Source: an uncultured Bacilli bacterium (GTDB lineage: Bacteria > Bacillota_I > Bacilli_A > RF39 > UBA660). Taken from it: 64,000 nt of DNA. A program made the translations under genes and the position numbers. Within the stretch, counting starts at the first letter, position 1, and each line of letters opens with the position of its first letter. Location: NCBI GenBank assembly GCA_934149245.1, contig CAKPER010000004.1:1-64000 (forward strand), given 5' to 3'. This document shows, in pieces, positions 46,096 to 55,708 of the stretch. The notes under the pieces are model-generated. The model was given only the letters and a program-made list of their open reading frames with translations. It did not search any database and had not been told where the DNA came from.

Positions 46096-46863
46096 ATGAG
46101 AAAAATAGTATCTAATGTATTGATTGTTTCTACACAATTGATTATTGGTGGACTATTTTTGTTTATGTTATTTTCGGATAACAATGAGGATAAGAGAAAT
46201 ATAGTTGTTAAAAATGACAACATGAATAAGATGGCAGATGCTGTTTCTGAACTTTTTGTTGCTGATCCAAACTCTAATACTAATGATAGTAGTACAGAGG
46301 AAGTTAATTTGGTTAGTGAAGAAGAGAAGAAAGCACAAGAAGAGGCAGAAGCAAAGGCTAAAGCAGAAGAGGAGGCTCGTCAAAGAGCAGCTGCAGAGGC
46401 TGAGGCGGCTAGAATTGCTGCTGAGCAAAAAGCACAAGAAGAAGCTGCTCGTAATGCTATAATTGTAAGTGCAAATGGTTACAGGTCTAAACCAGCTGCT
46501 GGTTTTAATGTTACTACTGGAAATAGAACTTATAGTTTATCAGATGGTGAGTTTGCTATTTTAGCTACTGTAGTTAATTGTGAAGCTAATAGAAGTAGTA
46601 GAGATGATGTGCTGGCTGTAATGTCTGTAATATTGAATCGTGCGGATAGAAATGGTGGTTCTCCTGTTTCTGTAGTTTCTGCTAGAGGCCAGTTTTCTTG
46701 TTATACTGGTAGTGGAACTACTGTTTCAGATTCTGTTGCTTCTGTTATGCGTGATGCTTTATATAATGGCATTCGTAATAATAGTTATTCTTCTTTTGGG
46801 TCGTGGAGATCTGGAGTTAGTAATAACTATATTGTTGATGGTGGTAATAGATATTATCGCTAG
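46096..46863 (+). CDS. SleB-like cell wall hydrolase (Hydrolase_2) with coiled coil
   Basis: This protein has 255 residues: an N-terminal membrane anchor (about 5-26), a linker, an Ala/Glu/Lys-rich coiled coil (about 75-118), and a C-terminal Hydrolase_2 domain. That domain has ATVVNCEANRSSRDDVLAVM with the expected catalytic Glu of the SleB family (usually EARGE), followed by VILNRA and GQFSCYTGS. SleB enzymes are lytic transglycosylases of spore cortex, although vegetative relatives exist. It occupies the tatD-ksgA interval where Bacillus has yabE and rnmV. The ribosome site is AAGAGGTGAT. Confidence 0.75.
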   Translation: MRKIVSNVLIVSTQLIIGGLFLFMLFSDNNEDKRNIVVKNDNMNKMADAVSELFVADPNSNTNDSSTEEVNLVSEEEKKAQEEAEAKAKAEEEARQRAAAEAEAARIAAEQKAQEEAARNAIIVSANGYRSKPAAGFNVTTGNRTYSLSDGEFAILATVVNCEANRSSRDDVLAVMSVILNRADRNGGSPVSVVSARGQFSCYTGSGTTVSDSVASVMRDALYNGIRNNSYSSFGSWRSGVSNNYIVDGGNRYYR

Positions 46864-46889
46864 GAAAGGATTGTTTTCCTTTCTTTTTT
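46862..46889 (+). terminator. Terminator of the SleB-like gene
   Basis: A short hairpin (AGGAAA/TTTCCT, or GAAAGG/CCTTTC) overlaps the stop codon and runs into TTTTTT. Confidence 0.7.
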
Positions 46890-46918
46890 GTTTATGTTTT
46901 TAAGGAGGTATTTATAAT

Positions 46919-47710
46919 ATGGATTTTAAATTTAAAAAATCTTTAGGGCAAAATTTTTTGACTGATCAAAACATTATTCATAAAATAGTAGACAGTGCTA
47001 ATATTGATGATAGTACTTTATTATTGGAAGTAGGTCCAGGTGGTGGGGCAATCACTAAGTATATGGTACCGTTGTGTGGGCATGCGTTGTTATATGAAGC
47101 AGATTCTAGATTAGAAAAAAATTTAAATGAATTATTGAAAAATAATCATAATTATACAATTAAAATAGGAGATTTTTTGGAAACTAATCTTGAAGAAGAT
47201 ATTAATAATTATTCTTATTCGAAATTATATTTAGTTGCTAATTTACCATATTATATAACAACTCCTATTATTATGAAGTTTATAAATGAGGAGGTTTTCC
47301 CAGATAAAATTGTTATTATGGTTCAAAAGGAGGTTGCTAATCGGTTAGCAGCGTCTGTGGGAACTAAAAATTATGGAGCATTAACTGTTTTTCTTGATTA
47401 TTTTTATGAGGTAAAAAAGCTTTTTGATGTTAGTAAAAATTGTTTTATTCCTTGTCCTAACGTGGATAGCGCTGTTATTTGTATGAATTTGAAAGGTGAT
47501 AGACCTTATGTTAAGGATATGATGCTTTTTAAAAAGATTATTAGAGATGCTTTTAGATATAAAAGAAAAAATTTAAGAAATAATTTTAAAGGATACAATT
47601 TAGAGGAGATAGATAAAATATTAAAGGAAAATAATTTGACGTTAAACTCAAGAGCTGAGGATTTGGATTTAGAAATATTTATTTTAATTGCTAATAGATT
47701 AAGTAAATAG
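46919..47710 (+). CDS. rsmA: 16S rRNA dimethyladenosine transferase KsgA/RsmA
   Basis: This 263-residue enzyme dimethylates A1518 and A1519 of 16S rRNA. Motifs are FKFKKSLGQNFLTD at the start, LLEVGPGGGAITKYM near 38-52 and the catalytic VANLPYYITTPIIMKF near 106-121. The C-terminal helical domain has YKRKNLRNNFKG. It follows the SleB-like gene and precedes yabG, as in Bacillus. The ribosome site is AAGGAGGT. Confidence 0.97.
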   Translation: MDFKFKKSLGQNFLTDQNIIHKIVDSANIDDSTLLLEVGPGGGAITKYMVPLCGHALLYEADSRLEKNLNELLKNNHNYTIKIGDFLETNLEEDINNYSYSKLYLVANLPYYITTPIIMKFINEEVFPDKIVIMVQKEVANRLAASVGTKNYGALTVFLDYFYEVKKLFDVSKNCFIPCPNVDSAVICMNLKGDRPYVKDMMLFKKIIRDAFRYKRKNLRNNFKGYNLEEIDKILKENNLTLNSRAEDLDLEIFILIANRLSK

Positions 47711-47754
47711 TTCTTTTTTTTTTCTATTTACATATATTTTTTATGGGTGATATT

Positions 47755-48522
47755 GTGATAAAAATTGGAGATTATGTTACACGTATATCATATAATAATG
47801 ATATTATTTTTAAAGTAGTTGATATAAAGGATAATAATTATTTTTTAGTTGGAGCTTATCTTAGGTTATCTGCTGATAGTCCAATTGATGATTTGAAATT
47901 ATATGATGGTAATATTAATGATGATAACTTTAAGATAGATTTTAGTGATTATTCAAATTTGGATAGAAATGATTTTTTTTATTTGCCAGGAAAAATATTA
48001 CATATTGATGGCGATGAGGAATTTTTGAGGAGAAGTTTAGAATTTTATAAAAAAAATAGGATTAAAGCTTATGGATTATTTTTAAATGAATCTGATTTGA
48101 GTGATAATTTATATGATTATTTGGTAAAGTATAATCCCGATATTTTAGTTATTACTGGTCATGATGCTTTATATAGAAAGAAAAATAGAAATGGTACATA
48201 TAAAAATACTAGTAATTTTGTTTCTGCTGTTAAAGAGGCTAGAAGATTTGAAAAATCACATGAGAAGCTTATAATAATAGCTGGTGCTTGTCAATCGAAT
48301 TATGAAGAGCTAATAAAGGCTGGTGCTAATTTTGCTTCTAGTCCTAAAAGAATTAATATTCATGCATTAGATCCTGCAATAATAGCAGGTTCATTGGCGT
48401 TTTCTGATAAAAATGAAAATATTAATCTTATAAAAATACTTGAAAAAACAAAATATGGTTCTGATGGAATAGGTGGCATTATTACTAAGGGAACGATGTA
48501 TGTAGGTTTTCCAAGAGAATAA
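47755..48522 (+). CDS. yabG: Sporulation-specific protease YabG
   Basis: This protein of about 255 residues matches YabG by KIGDYVTRISYNNDIIF at the N-terminus, ILHIDGDEEFL near 84-94, ILVITGHDALYRK, IIAGACQSNYEELIKAGANF and SSPKRINIHALDPAI. YabG is a cysteine-type protease that processes spore coat proteins. It lies directly after ksgA and before veg, exactly as in B. subtilis. I favour GTG 47755, preceded by GGGTGAT, over ATG 47743, because the family starts MKIKIGD. It is strong evidence of a sporulating ancestry. Confidence 0.88.
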   Translation: MIKIGDYVTRISYNNDIIFKVVDIKDNNYFLVGAYLRLSADSPIDDLKLYDGNINDDNFKIDFSDYSNLDRNDFFYLPGKILHIDGDEEFLRRSLEFYKKNRIKAYGLFLNESDLSDNLYDYLVKYNPDILVITGHDALYRKKNRNGTYKNTSNFVSAVKEARRFEKSHEKLIIIAGACQSNYEELIKAGANFASSPKRINIHALDPAIIAGSLAFSDKNENINLIKILEKTKYGSDGIGGIITKGTMYVGFPRE

Positions 48523-48535
48523 AAGGGGGATTTTG

Positions 48536-48754
48536 ATGAATATAGAGAAAATTCGTAGAGATATAAATAAAGGTTTGGGAAGTGATGTTATTGTTACTCA
48601 TAATGAGGGAAGAAATAAAATTTATGAGTATGAAGGTAAAGTAGTAGAAGTTTATAATAATATTTTTATTATATTAGATAAAAAAGATGCAAGAAAAAAA
48701 AGTTTTAGTTATTATGATGTGTTGACAGAAGCTGTTAAAGTATCTTTTAAGTAA
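48536..48754 (+). CDS. veg: Veg family protein
   Basis: This 72-residue protein has the Veg pattern: NIEKIRRDINKGLGSDVIVT, then EGRNKIYEYEGKVVEVYNNI and FSYYDVLTEAVKVSF. B. subtilis Veg is abundant and stimulates biofilm gene expression. It is located between yabG and spoVG, as in Bacillus. The ATG at 48536 follows AAAGGGGG with good spacing; the adjacent TTG at 48533 is a less likely start. Confidence 0.92.
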   Translation: MNIEKIRRDINKGLGSDVIVTHNEGRNKIYEYEGKVVEVYNNIFIILDKKDARKKSFSYYDVLTEAVKVSFK

Positions 48755-48802
48755 TTATTTAGTTCTTTTTGTAAATTAATTAGTCAAATTTTTCCAAAAA
48801 TA

Positions 48803-48831
48803 TTGACTTTTTAATATATTATATATAAAAT
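48803..48831 (+). promoter_or_regulatory. Promoter of spoVG
   Basis: TTGACT and TAAAAT are separated by 17 bases, 45 bases upstream of the spoVG start. No sigma-H type promoter is evident. Confidence 0.7.
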
Positions 48832-48875
48832 GTATTTAGAAAATAATATTTTCTAGAAGGAGAGTTGATACAAAA

Positions 48876-49133
48876 ATGAAGATTACTTCAGTTAATGTAC
48901 ACAAATTTGAAAAAGAAAATTCTCGTATGAAAGGAATTGCAGTTGTTACTCTTGATGATTGTTTTGTTGTTAAGGGAATAAGAATTATAGATGGTGATAA
49001 TGGATTATTTATTGCTATGCCTAGTAAGACTACTGCAACAGGAGAACATAGTGATATTGCTCATCCAATTAATAAAGAGACTCGTCAAATGTTTGAAGAG
49101 GCTATTATTAAAGCTTATAACGAAGCAGAGTAA
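48876..49133 (+). CDS. spoVG: SpoVG regulatory protein
   Basis: This 85-residue SpoVG starts MKITSVNVHKFEKENSRMKG and contains the highly conserved FIAMPSKTTATGEHSDIAHP. SpoVG binds DNA and RNA and influences septation, sporulation and virulence genes in Firmicutes. It has its own promoter, an AGAAGGAGAG ribosome site and a terminator, so it is a monocistronic unit between veg and yabP. Confidence 0.97.
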   Translation: MKITSVNVHKFEKENSRMKGIAVVTLDDCFVVKGIRIIDGDNGLFIAMPSKTTATGEHSDIAHPINKETRQMFEEAIIKAYNEAE

Positions 49134-49140
49134 TGTAATT

Positions 49141-49168
49141 AGAACTAAGACTTTAGTTCTTTTTTTTT
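49141..49168 (+). terminator. Terminator of spoVG
   Basis: AGAACTAA and TTTAGTTCT form an 8-9 bp stem followed by a run of T. Confidence 0.85.
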
Positions 49169-49203
49169 GTGTTTGGCATATATATTGTTAGGGAGGGAGT
49201 TTG

Positions 49204-49497
49204 ATGGATAAAGTAAGAGAATTGGAAAATAATTTTAATCATGGAATATCAATTGCTGAAAGAAAGAATATTATAGTTACAGGTGTTAAAAAGATTGAAA
49301 GTTTTGATAATGAGGAATTTATGATGGATACAACTTTGGGGTTTTTAGTTATAAAGGGAAGTGGTTTAGAAATTATAAAACTTGATACTTATCAAGGAAA
49401 TGTTTCTATAAAAGGACAAGTAGATAGTCTTAATTATATGGAAAGTGCCATAAAAAAAGAAAAAGACAATTCTTTTATAAGTAAGTTATTTAAATAA
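49204..49497 (+). CDS. yabP: Sporulation protein YabP
   Basis: This 97-residue protein shows the YabP/YqfC core: ERKNIIVTGVKKIESFDNEE, then LGFLVIKGSGLEIIKLD and GNVSIKGQVDSLNYM. YabP is a forespore/mother-cell protein found only in endospore-formers. yabQ follows 3 bases after its stop and divIC after that, the Bacillus order. GGGAGGGAG positions the start at the TTG/ATG pair at 49201-49206. Confidence 0.88.
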   Translation: MDKVRELENNFNHGISIAERKNIIVTGVKKIESFDNEEFMMDTTLGFLVIKGSGLEIIKLDTYQGNVSIKGQVDSLNYMESAIKKEKDNSFISKLFK

Positions 49498-49500
49498 ATT

Positions 49501-49773
49501 TTGTTATTAAAAATTCAGATTTTATCTTTTTTATTTTCTTTTTTTTATGGTATAGTTTTTTATGTTCTTTTAAATTTTTTTAATAGATATATTTATTCTA
49601 CTAATTTATTTATAAAAATATTTTCCACGATGCTGTTTATTTTAATTAGTTCTTGTATATACTTTTTTGCGTTGCTTAAAATTAATAATGGTTATGTTCA
49701 TATTTATTTTTTTATTTGTTTTTTAGTTGGCAATATAATGTGTAAAGTTTTATATAGGAAATTGAAAAATTAA
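49501..49773 (+). CDS. yabQ: YabQ-like sporulation membrane protein
   Basis: This 90-residue protein has three hydrophobic segments and a basic end (GNIMCKVLYRKLKN). In B. subtilis YabQ is needed for spore cortex formation. Sequence similarity is limited (IQILSFLFSFFYGIVFYVLL at the N-terminus is typical), and the assignment leans on the yabP-yabQ-divIC context. It starts with TTG 3 bases after the yabP stop, without a clear ribosome site, suggesting translational coupling. It is shorter than Bacillus YabQ. Confidence 0.7.
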   Translation: MLLKIQILSFLFSFFYGIVFYVLLNFFNRYIYSTNLFIKIFSTMLFILISSCIYFFALLKINNGYVHIYFFICFLVGNIMCKVLYRKLKN

Positions 49774-49817
49774 ATATTTTGTGTTAGAATTTGTTGTGTA
49801 TAGGATAGGTGATTAGG

Positions 49818-50129
49818 GTGGCTAAGAAAAAATCGAAATATACAATAAAAACTAAGGGAAGAATGTTTATTATTTTTATGTTTTTTTTATCAATTATATC
49901 TACTTTAAGTTATACTTTGTTTACTAATTTAAAGCAAATTAATGATATTAGGATGGAAAAGAGGTCTTTGAATAAGGAAAAGAGTTCTTTAGTTGAGAAA
50001 CAGGAATCTTTGAAGGCTGATATTGAGAAACTTTCAGATTCTGAATATATTGCTAAATATGCTAGAGAAAAATATTTTTATTCAAAGCAAGGAGAAATTA
50101 TTCTTCGAATTGATGATACTAAAAATTAA
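49818..50129 (+). CDS. divIC: Cell division protein DivIC (FtsB-like)
   Basis: This bitopic protein has about 103 residues. A basic cytoplasmic start is followed by one membrane helix (about 17-37), then a coiled coil (LKQINDIRMEKRSLNKEKSS through about residue 75) and the conserved DSEYIAKYAREKYFYSKQGE motif. DivIC forms the FtsL-DivIB-DivIC complex at the septum. AGGTGAT spaces correctly for the GTG at 49818; the in-frame GTG at 49809 overlaps that site. It closes the yabP-yabQ-divIC group. Confidence 0.9.
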   Translation: MAKKKSKYTIKTKGRMFIIFMFFLSIISTLSYTLFTNLKQINDIRMEKRSLNKEKSSLVEKQESLKADIEKLSDSEYIAKYAREKYFYSKQGEIILRIDDTKN

Positions 50130-50160
50130 AAAGAGTCTGTTATTATTCAGATTCTTTTTC
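50126..50160. terminator. Bidirectional terminator between divIC and ftsH
   Basis: A stem AGAGTCTG/CAGATTCT (one wobble) is flanked by A and T runs on both sides and lies between the convergent divIC and ftsH stops. Confidence 0.75.
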
Positions 50161-52029
50161 TTCTTTTTCTTTACTAACTGTTTTTGTATCATCATTTGGT
50201 AGATGACCAGTTTTTACTAATGAATCAATTTGTTCTTTGGTTATTGTTTCTTCTTCTAATAATGTTGTTGCAATTAATTCTAGTAAATCTTCATTTTCTT
50301 TTATAAGTTTTTTGGTTTTTTCATAGCAATTATTTATTATGTTTCTCATTTCTTCATCTATTTCATGAGCTACTATATCAGAAATGTTTCTATTTTTAGT
50401 ATAGTCTCTTCCTAAGAATGTATTTCCAGATGGTTCTTCTAACATCATTGGTCCTAGTTTACTCATTCCATATTCTGTTACCATACTTCTTGCTATTTTA
50501 GTTGCTTTTTTAAAGTCATCATGAGCTCCAGTAGTAACTTCTTTGAATTTTACTTCTTCAGCAACTCTACCACCTAATAGACCACAAATTGACTCTAGTA
50601 ATTCATCTTTTGTATAATTAAATGTTTCTTCTTTTGGAGTCATCATTGTATATCCACCAGCTTGTCCTCTTGGGATAATAGTTATTTTTTGGACATCGTT
50701 AGCTCCTTCAAGTTTTAAACCTACAACTGCATGTCCTGCTTCATGATAGGCTACTAGTTTCTTTTCTTTATCAGTATATTTTTTTGTTACTTTTGCTGGT
50801 CCCATTATAACTCTATCTGTTGCTTCATCTATTTCGTTCATTGTTATACATTTTTTACCTCTTCTTACGGTTAGAAGGGCTGCTTCATTTAAAAGATTTT
50901 CTAAATCTGCACCACTAAATCCTGGTGTTCTTTTAGCTAAATATTCTAAAGTTATATTTTTATCTAGAGTTTTATTTTTAGCATGAACTTTTAAGATTTC
51001 AACTCTAGCATTTTTATCTGGTAGACCAACTGTTACTTGTCTATCAAATCTACCTGGTCTAAGAAGTGCTGGGTCTAAGACATCTGGTCTATTTGTTGCG
51101 GCTATTACAATTATTCCTTCATGAGGACCAAAGCCGTCCATTTCTGTAAGTAGTTGATTTAATGTTTGTTCTCTTTCATCGTGTCCACCACCTAAACCAG
51201 TTCCTCTTTGTCTTCCTACAGCATCAATTTCATCTATAAAGATTAAACATGGTGCATTCATTTTTGCTTGTTTAAACATATCTCTAACTCTTGCTGCTCC
51301 AATTCCAACGAAAAGTTCAACAAAGTCAGAACCACTTATATAGTAAAATGGTACTTTTGCTTCTCCAGCTACAGCACGTGCTAGTAATGTTTTACCTGTT
51401 CCTGGAGGGCCTACTAGTAATACACCTTTTGGAATACGTGCACCCATAGCTTGGAATTTTTTAGGACTTTTTAAAAAGTCAATTAATTCTTTTACTTCTT
51501 CTTTTTCTTCTGTTAATCCAGCAACATCTTTAAATGTTGTTTTTGTTCCTTCTTCTAGAAGTTTTGCTTTGCTTTTGCCAAAGTCTATTGATTTATTGCT
51601 ACCACCTATTTGTCTAGTAAATAGCCAGAATAGCATACCAGCAAGAATTGCTAATGGAACTATATCCACTAGAACAGTTATCCATTCAGATGCTTCTGGG
51701 TCTTTTGCGACATCTAATTCAAATTTTTGATTATCAGCAGCTTTTGTTATTTTTGATAAAAATTCATCTGATTGTGGAATGCTTAGTGTAAAATATTCTT
51801 TTTCTTCATAACCCTTTAATTTTCCAGATATATCATATGTTTTGGTTCTGGTTTTGGGAGTAATTTCTATCTCGGTTATTTTTTTGTCATTTAGCGAGCT
51901 TACAAACTCATCATATGTTAATTTGTTTATTTTTGTGTTGAATGAGTTAAAAGCAAATAAACAAATTAATATAAAAACAAATAAAAATACATATGGGAAT
52001 AATCCTTTCTTAACTGTTTTTTTGTTCAT
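50143..52029 (-). CDS. ftsH: ATP-dependent zinc metalloprotease FtsH
   Basis: This membrane-anchored AAA+ protease has about 628 residues. Two N-terminal helices flank a small extracytoplasmic domain. The AAA+ module has Walker [18 protein letters not shown] and Walker [17 protein letters not shown], and [22 protein letters not shown] follows. The zinc site HEAGH lies in [12 protein letters not shown]. It degrades unassembled membrane proteins and regulators. The start ATG at 52029 has AAGGAGG upstream; the earlier in-frame codons at 52047 lie within the tilS end. It overlaps tilS by about 20 bases. Confidence 0.97.
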   Translation of the reverse strand: MNKKTVKKGLFPYVFLFVFILICLFAFNSFNTKINKLTYDEFVSSLNDKKITEIEITPKTRTKTYDISGKLKGYEEKEYFTLSIPQSDEFLSKITKAADNQKFELDVAKDPEASEWITVLVDIVPLAILAGMLFWLFTRQIGGSNKSIDFGKSKAKLLEEGTKTTFKDVAGLTEEKEEVKELIDFLKSPKKFQAMGARIPKGVLLVGPPGTGKTLLARAVAGEAKVPFYYISGSDFVELFVGIGAARVRDMFKQAKMNAPCLIFIDEIDAVGRQRGTGLGGGHDEREQTLNQLLTEMDGFGPHEGIIVIAATNRPDVLDPALLRPGRFDRQVTVGLPDKNARVEILKVHAKNKTLDKNITLEYLAKRTPGFSGADLENLLNEAALLTVRRGKKCITMNEIDEATDRVIMGPAKVTKKYTDKEKKLVAYHEAGHAVVGLKLEGANDVQKITIIPRGQAGGYTMMTPKEETFNYTKDELLESICGLLGGRVAEEVKFKEVTTGAHDDFKKATKIARSMVTEYGMSKLGPMMLEEPSGNTFLGRDYTKNRNISDIVAHEIDEEMRNIINNCYEKTKKLIKENEDLLELIATTLLEEETITKEQIDSLVKTGHLPNDDTKTVSKEKEEKESE

Positions 52030-53344
52030 AATTTTCCTCCTTTTCACAGTACTTAAGTATTATATCACAGAATTGTTCCTTTGGTCTATTAAATTTGGAC
52101 TTTTTTATGTTTGGTATCCATAATATTGAATCGTTATCATCAACAAGTAATGGGTATTTATCTCTTAATGTGATGGGAATTTTTTTGTCTATGAAAATAT
52201 CTTTGATTTTTTTCTTACCATTTAGTCCTTTTATTTCAATGTAATCACCGTTTTTTCTATTTCTAAGATATAGTGGTAATTTGATATCTTTAGAGTTTAG
52301 TCTACAAATGTCATTACCATCATCTATTTCCTCGTTTACTTTAATTATGGTTATATTGTTTACGGTTGTTATGTTTTGTAATTTTATTTTATAATTAATT
52401 TTTTCTTCTTTTTGTTTAATAGAAATTGTATTATATTCTTTTTGACAAATAGAATTTTTAGGAAGATCTATTATAAGGTTTGGTTTGTTATTATTTATCA
52501 TATTGATTATATCAGTTATATTTTTTTCTTTTATTATATTAGGTTTGTTGCTATAATATTTAGTTAATATTGAAAAAATGATGTTTTTTTGAATTAGGTG
52601 GTCTATTTTATCAAAGTTAGATATATCTAATTTTTTGTTCTTATATAATTTATTTAGATAATTATCTGTAATTTTATTTATATAATTATTGTATTCTAGT
52701 AATGTTTTTGAAAATTTCAGAAATTGGGCATGTATATTTTCATTTTCAGATTTTAAAAGTGGTAATATTTGATTTCTTATTCTGTTTCTGGTGTAGTTGT
52801 TATCAAAATTAGATTTATCAATATAGTATTTTATGTTATTTTTTTTGTTGTAATCAATTAGATCTTTTTTAGTATATTTTAAAAATGGTCTTACTATATA
52901 ATAATCGTTGTGTTTTACTATTTCTTTTATGCCAGCATATCCTTCTAGCGTAGAACCATGGTTTATTTTCATTAAAATTGTTTCTATTAAATCATCACCA
53001 TGATGTGCGAGAAAGATATATTTTGTGTTATATTTTTTTAGAATTTCTTCATAAAAATGATAGCGTTTATTTCTTGCTTCATTTTCAAAGTTATTTTCAT
53101 TGTAACTTTTAATTTTTTTACATTCAAATATGATATCGTTTTTTTGGCAATAATTTTTTAGATAAAGTTCCTCTTCTTTACTTTCTTTTCTTTTATTATG
53201 GTTTATATGAGCACAAACTATTTTCTTTTGGGTATTATTTTTTAGATAATGTAATAGTGCCATAGAATCTGGGCCAGATGAACAGCCAATTATAATATAT
53301 TTTTCTTTTTCTAGATTTATATTGATATTTACATTATTTAGCAT
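52010..53344 (-). CDS. tilS: tRNA(Ile)-lysidine synthase
   Basis: This 444-residue N-type ATP pyrophosphatase has a PP-loop SSGPDSMALLHYL near 20-32, then CAHINHNKRKES, FLAHHGDDLIETILMKI and the C-terminal lysidine-synthase domain LRNRKNGDYIEIKGLNGKKK. It converts C34 of the minor tRNA-Ile to lysidine so that AUA is read as Ile, which is important at this base composition. It lies upstream of ftsH as in Bacillus (tilS-hprT-ftsH) but without hprT. The ribosome site is AGAAGGA. Confidence 0.95.
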   Translation of the reverse strand: MLNNVNININLEKEKYIIIGCSSGPDSMALLHYLKNNTQKKIVCAHINHNKRKESKEEELYLKNYCQKNDIIFECKKIKSYNENNFENEARNKRYHFYEEILKKYNTKYIFLAHHGDDLIETILMKINHGSTLEGYAGIKEIVKHNDYYIVRPFLKYTKKDLIDYNKKNNIKYYIDKSNFDNNYTRNRIRNQILPLLKSENENIHAQFLKFSKTLLEYNNYINKITDNYLNKLYKNKKLDISNFDKIDHLIQKNIIFSILTKYYSNKPNIIKEKNITDIINMINNNKPNLIIDLPKNSICQKEYNTISIKQKEEKINYKIKLQNITTVNNITIIKVNEEIDDGNDICRLNSKDIKLPLYLRNRKNGDYIEIKGLNGKKKIKDIFIDKKIPITLRDKYPLLVDDNDSILWIPNIKKSKFNRPKEQFCDIILKYCEKEENYEQKNS

Positions 53345-53433
53345 TTATATTCCTTCTTTCTTTTTTTGATAATTATATCAAAAAATCATAATAAAAACAA
53401 AAATTATTGATGATATGTTTGGGATAGAAATGT

Positions 53434-53462
53434 TTGACAAATTTTGGAATAGAGAATATAAT
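53434..53462 (+). promoter_or_regulatory. Consensus promoter upstream of the unknown gene and parA
   Basis: TTGACA and TATAAT, both perfect, are separated by 17 bases. The next gene starts 27 bases later. Confidence 0.85.
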
Positions 53463-53488
53463 TTTGGAGAGGTGTACTGTAATAAGTT

Positions 53489-53911
53489 ATGGAGCAGTTT
53501 TATAAAATTAAGTATTCTGGTGTAATAGCTACATTGTTATTATATAAAAGAGAAATAACAGCTATTGATATTATTAATTTTTGTAGTAAAATTTCTGATG
53601 AATATGAAGTTGTTGATGATGGAATTCAAGATCTCTTTGAATGTGTTGAAGTAGATAGTCAATTTAATTTTAGAATAAAAAAGTATTTGGATTATTATTC
53701 TATATTAAAAAATGGAAAAACTGTTTTAGAATTTTTAAACAGTAAAGCTTTAATGGATTTAATTTATATTTATGTTGATATGGAAAAGGAAACTGAGATT
53801 GTTCAATCATCAAGGAAAGATTTTGAGTTTAAAGGTAAAATTTTTGATATAAAAGGTAAAATTTGTAAAAAATGTAGAAAAATTAGACCAATGTTTATGA
53901 AACAGGCATAA
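53489..53911 (+). CDS. Unknown 140-residue protein upstream of parA
   Basis: I do not recognise this protein. Residues 1-35 look like a helix-rich start (SGVIATLLLYKREITAIDII), the middle is helical and acidic, and the C-terminus is basic with a CKKCRK motif (about 130-135) that could bind metal but has only two cysteines. It follows a perfect promoter, with GGAGAGG about 16 bases before the ATG. parA starts 86 bases downstream with its own TGATACAAT -10-like element, so co-transcription is possible but not certain. It may be a lineage-specific protein. Confidence 0.7.
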   Translation: MEQFYKIKYSGVIATLLLYKREITAIDIINFCSKISDEYEVVDDGIQDLFECVEVDSQFNFRIKKYLDYYSILKNGKTVLEFLNSKALMDLIYIYVDMEKETEIVQSSRKDFEFKGKIFDIKGKICKKCRKIRPMFMKQA

Positions 53912-53997
53912 AGTAGGAAGATATATTTTATAAAATCTCTTTATTTTTGCTGTGAAATTTGATACAATGGATTATGTAGGAGATAAGGGTGAGTATT

Positions 53998-54795
53998 ATG
54001 GGAAAGGTAATAGCAATTGTAAATCAAAAAGGTGGTGTAGGCAAAACAACTACTAGCATTAATTTGGCTGCTTCTTTGGGAGCCTTAAAAAAGAAAGTTT
54101 TGTTGGTTGATTTAGATCCACAAGGAAATGCAACGACTGGTGTTGGTATTAATAAAGGTGATATTAATAGTAGTATTTATGAGGTTTTAGTGATGAAGAC
54201 ACCTATAGAAAAAGCAATTGTTAAAACTAAAACTAAAAATTTAAGTGTGTTACCCGCATATTTAAATTTAGCTGGTGTTGATATGGAACTTATTGAAATA
54301 GAAAAACAATATCGTCAAAAAGGTGAGAAGTTTAATAGAGTACTTAGGTTAAAAGAAGAACTTGGTAAAGTTAAGGATAGGTATGACTTTATTTTAATAG
54401 ATTGCCCTCCTTCTTTGGGAATTTTGACAACTAATGCTTTAGGTGCTTCTGATAGTGTACTTATTCCTGTTCAATGTGAATATTTTGCTTTAGAAGGAAT
54501 TATGCAACTTATAAATACTATAATGTTAGCCCAAAAAAAGGTAAATCCTAATCTTGATATAGAAGGGGTTTTATTGACTATGTTGACTACTAATACAAAT
54601 TTAGGGTTAGAGGTTGTTGAAAGTATAAAAGGATTCTTTAAAGAAAGAGTTTATGACACTATAATTCCGAGATTAATAAGATTAGCTGAGGCACCTTCGC
54701 ATGGAAAGCCGATTTTAGAATATGAACCTAGAAGTAAGGGAACTGAGGCTTATTTGAATTTAGCTAAGGAGGTTATTGATAAAAATGGAGCATAA
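53998..54795 (+). CDS. parA: Chromosome partitioning ATPase ParA/Soj
   Basis: This 265-residue protein is a deviant Walker-A ATPase: [18 protein letters not shown] near 8-25, [14 protein letters not shown] near 37-50 and [17 protein letters not shown] near 120-136. ParA binds DNA non-specifically and interacts with ParB and DnaA. Start ATG 53998 is preceded by AAGGGTGAG; the GTG at 53989 lies inside that site. Its end overlaps the parB start by about 11 bases. In Bacillus this pair lies next to noc; here it is about 40 kb away on the other side of oriC. Confidence 0.96.
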   Translation: MGKVIAIVNQKGGVGKTTTSINLAASLGALKKKVLLVDLDPQGNATTGVGINKGDINSSIYEVLVMKTPIEKAIVKTKTKNLSVLPAYLNLAGVDMELIEIEKQYRQKGEKFNRVLRLKEELGKVKDRYDFILIDCPPSLGILTTNALGASDSVLIPVQCEYFALEGIMQLINTIMLAQKKVNPNLDIEGVLLTMLTTNTNLGLEVVESIKGFFKERVYDTIIPRLIRLAEAPSHGKPILEYEPRSKGTEAYLNLAKEVIDKNGA

Positions 54796-55666
54796 AAGAC
54801 AAGCTCTTGGTAAGGGGTTAGAGCAGTTATTTAGTAGTGAGGTTTTGGATTTTGATTCTTTTGAAGATAATATAATGGAAAATGCTAAGGAATCTGATAT
54901 TATACAAATTCCTGTTGAAGATATTAGGCCAAATCCATATCAGCCTAGAAGAAGTTTTGATCAACAAGCTTTAGATGAATTGGCTACTTCTATTAAAAAT
55001 TATGGTGTGTTCCAACCTATTATAGTAAAGAAAAGTATAAAAGGTTATGATTTAGTTGCTGGAGAAAGAAGACTTAGAGCTTGTAAATTAGCTGGTCTTG
55101 ATACTATACCTGCAATAGTAAAAGATTTTTCTGATGAGGAGATGCGTGAGATAGCTCTTTTGGAAAATCTACAAAGAGAGAATTTAACTTCTATTGAGCT
55201 TGCTTGGGCATACAAAGGAATAATTGATAGTTTGCATATTAGACAAGAAGATTTAGCAGCAAAAATAGGAAAGAGTAGAAGTCATGTTACAAATACTTTA
55301 GGATTATTGAATTTACCAAATGATGTTCAAGATATGGTACTTGATAATAAGTTGTCTATGGGACATGCTAGAGTACTTAGTAAGATGAAAGATGAAGACA
55401 AAGTAGAAGAATTGGCAAATAAGGTTGTTAAAGATAATATTAGTGTAAGAGATTTAGAAGATATTTCAAGTAAAAGTAATATTTCTAAGAGAGTTCAAGT
55501 TAATAGATTACCTAAAACCGAAAACCAATATAAGTATATTGAAAATGAATTAAGAGATATACTTGGAACTAAGGTTAGAGTTGAAAATAAAAAAATTGAG
55601 ATTTTTTTCGAATCTTCTGTTGATTTGACAAGGATATTAGATATTTTGAATGTTAATGTTGATTAA
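54785..55666 (+). CDS. parB: Chromosome partitioning protein ParB/Spo0J
   Basis: This canonical ParB has about 293 residues. It has [19 protein letters not shown], the CTP-binding [12 protein letters not shown] near 96-107, [15 protein letters not shown] and a helix-turn-helix with [20 protein letters not shown] near 158-177. A C-terminal dimerisation domain ends DILNVNVD. It should spread from the three parS sites at 25.4-27.1 kb and recruit SMC. GGAGG lies 12 bases before ATG 54785; TTG 54776 is too close to it. Confidence 0.96.
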   Translation: MEHKRQALGKGLEQLFSSEVLDFDSFEDNIMENAKESDIIQIPVEDIRPNPYQPRRSFDQQALDELATSIKNYGVFQPIIVKKSIKGYDLVAGERRLRACKLAGLDTIPAIVKDFSDEEMREIALLENLQRENLTSIELAWAYKGIIDSLHIRQEDLAAKIGKSRSHVTNTLGLLNLPNDVQDMVLDNKLSMGHARVLSKMKDEDKVEELANKVVKDNISVRDLEDISSKSNISKRVQVNRLPKTENQYKYIENELRDILGTKVRVENKKIEIFFESSVDLTRILDILNVNVD

Positions 55667-55708
55667 GAATATTTGATGTATGAAGTTAATTTTTTTAAAT
55701 TTTAATAT

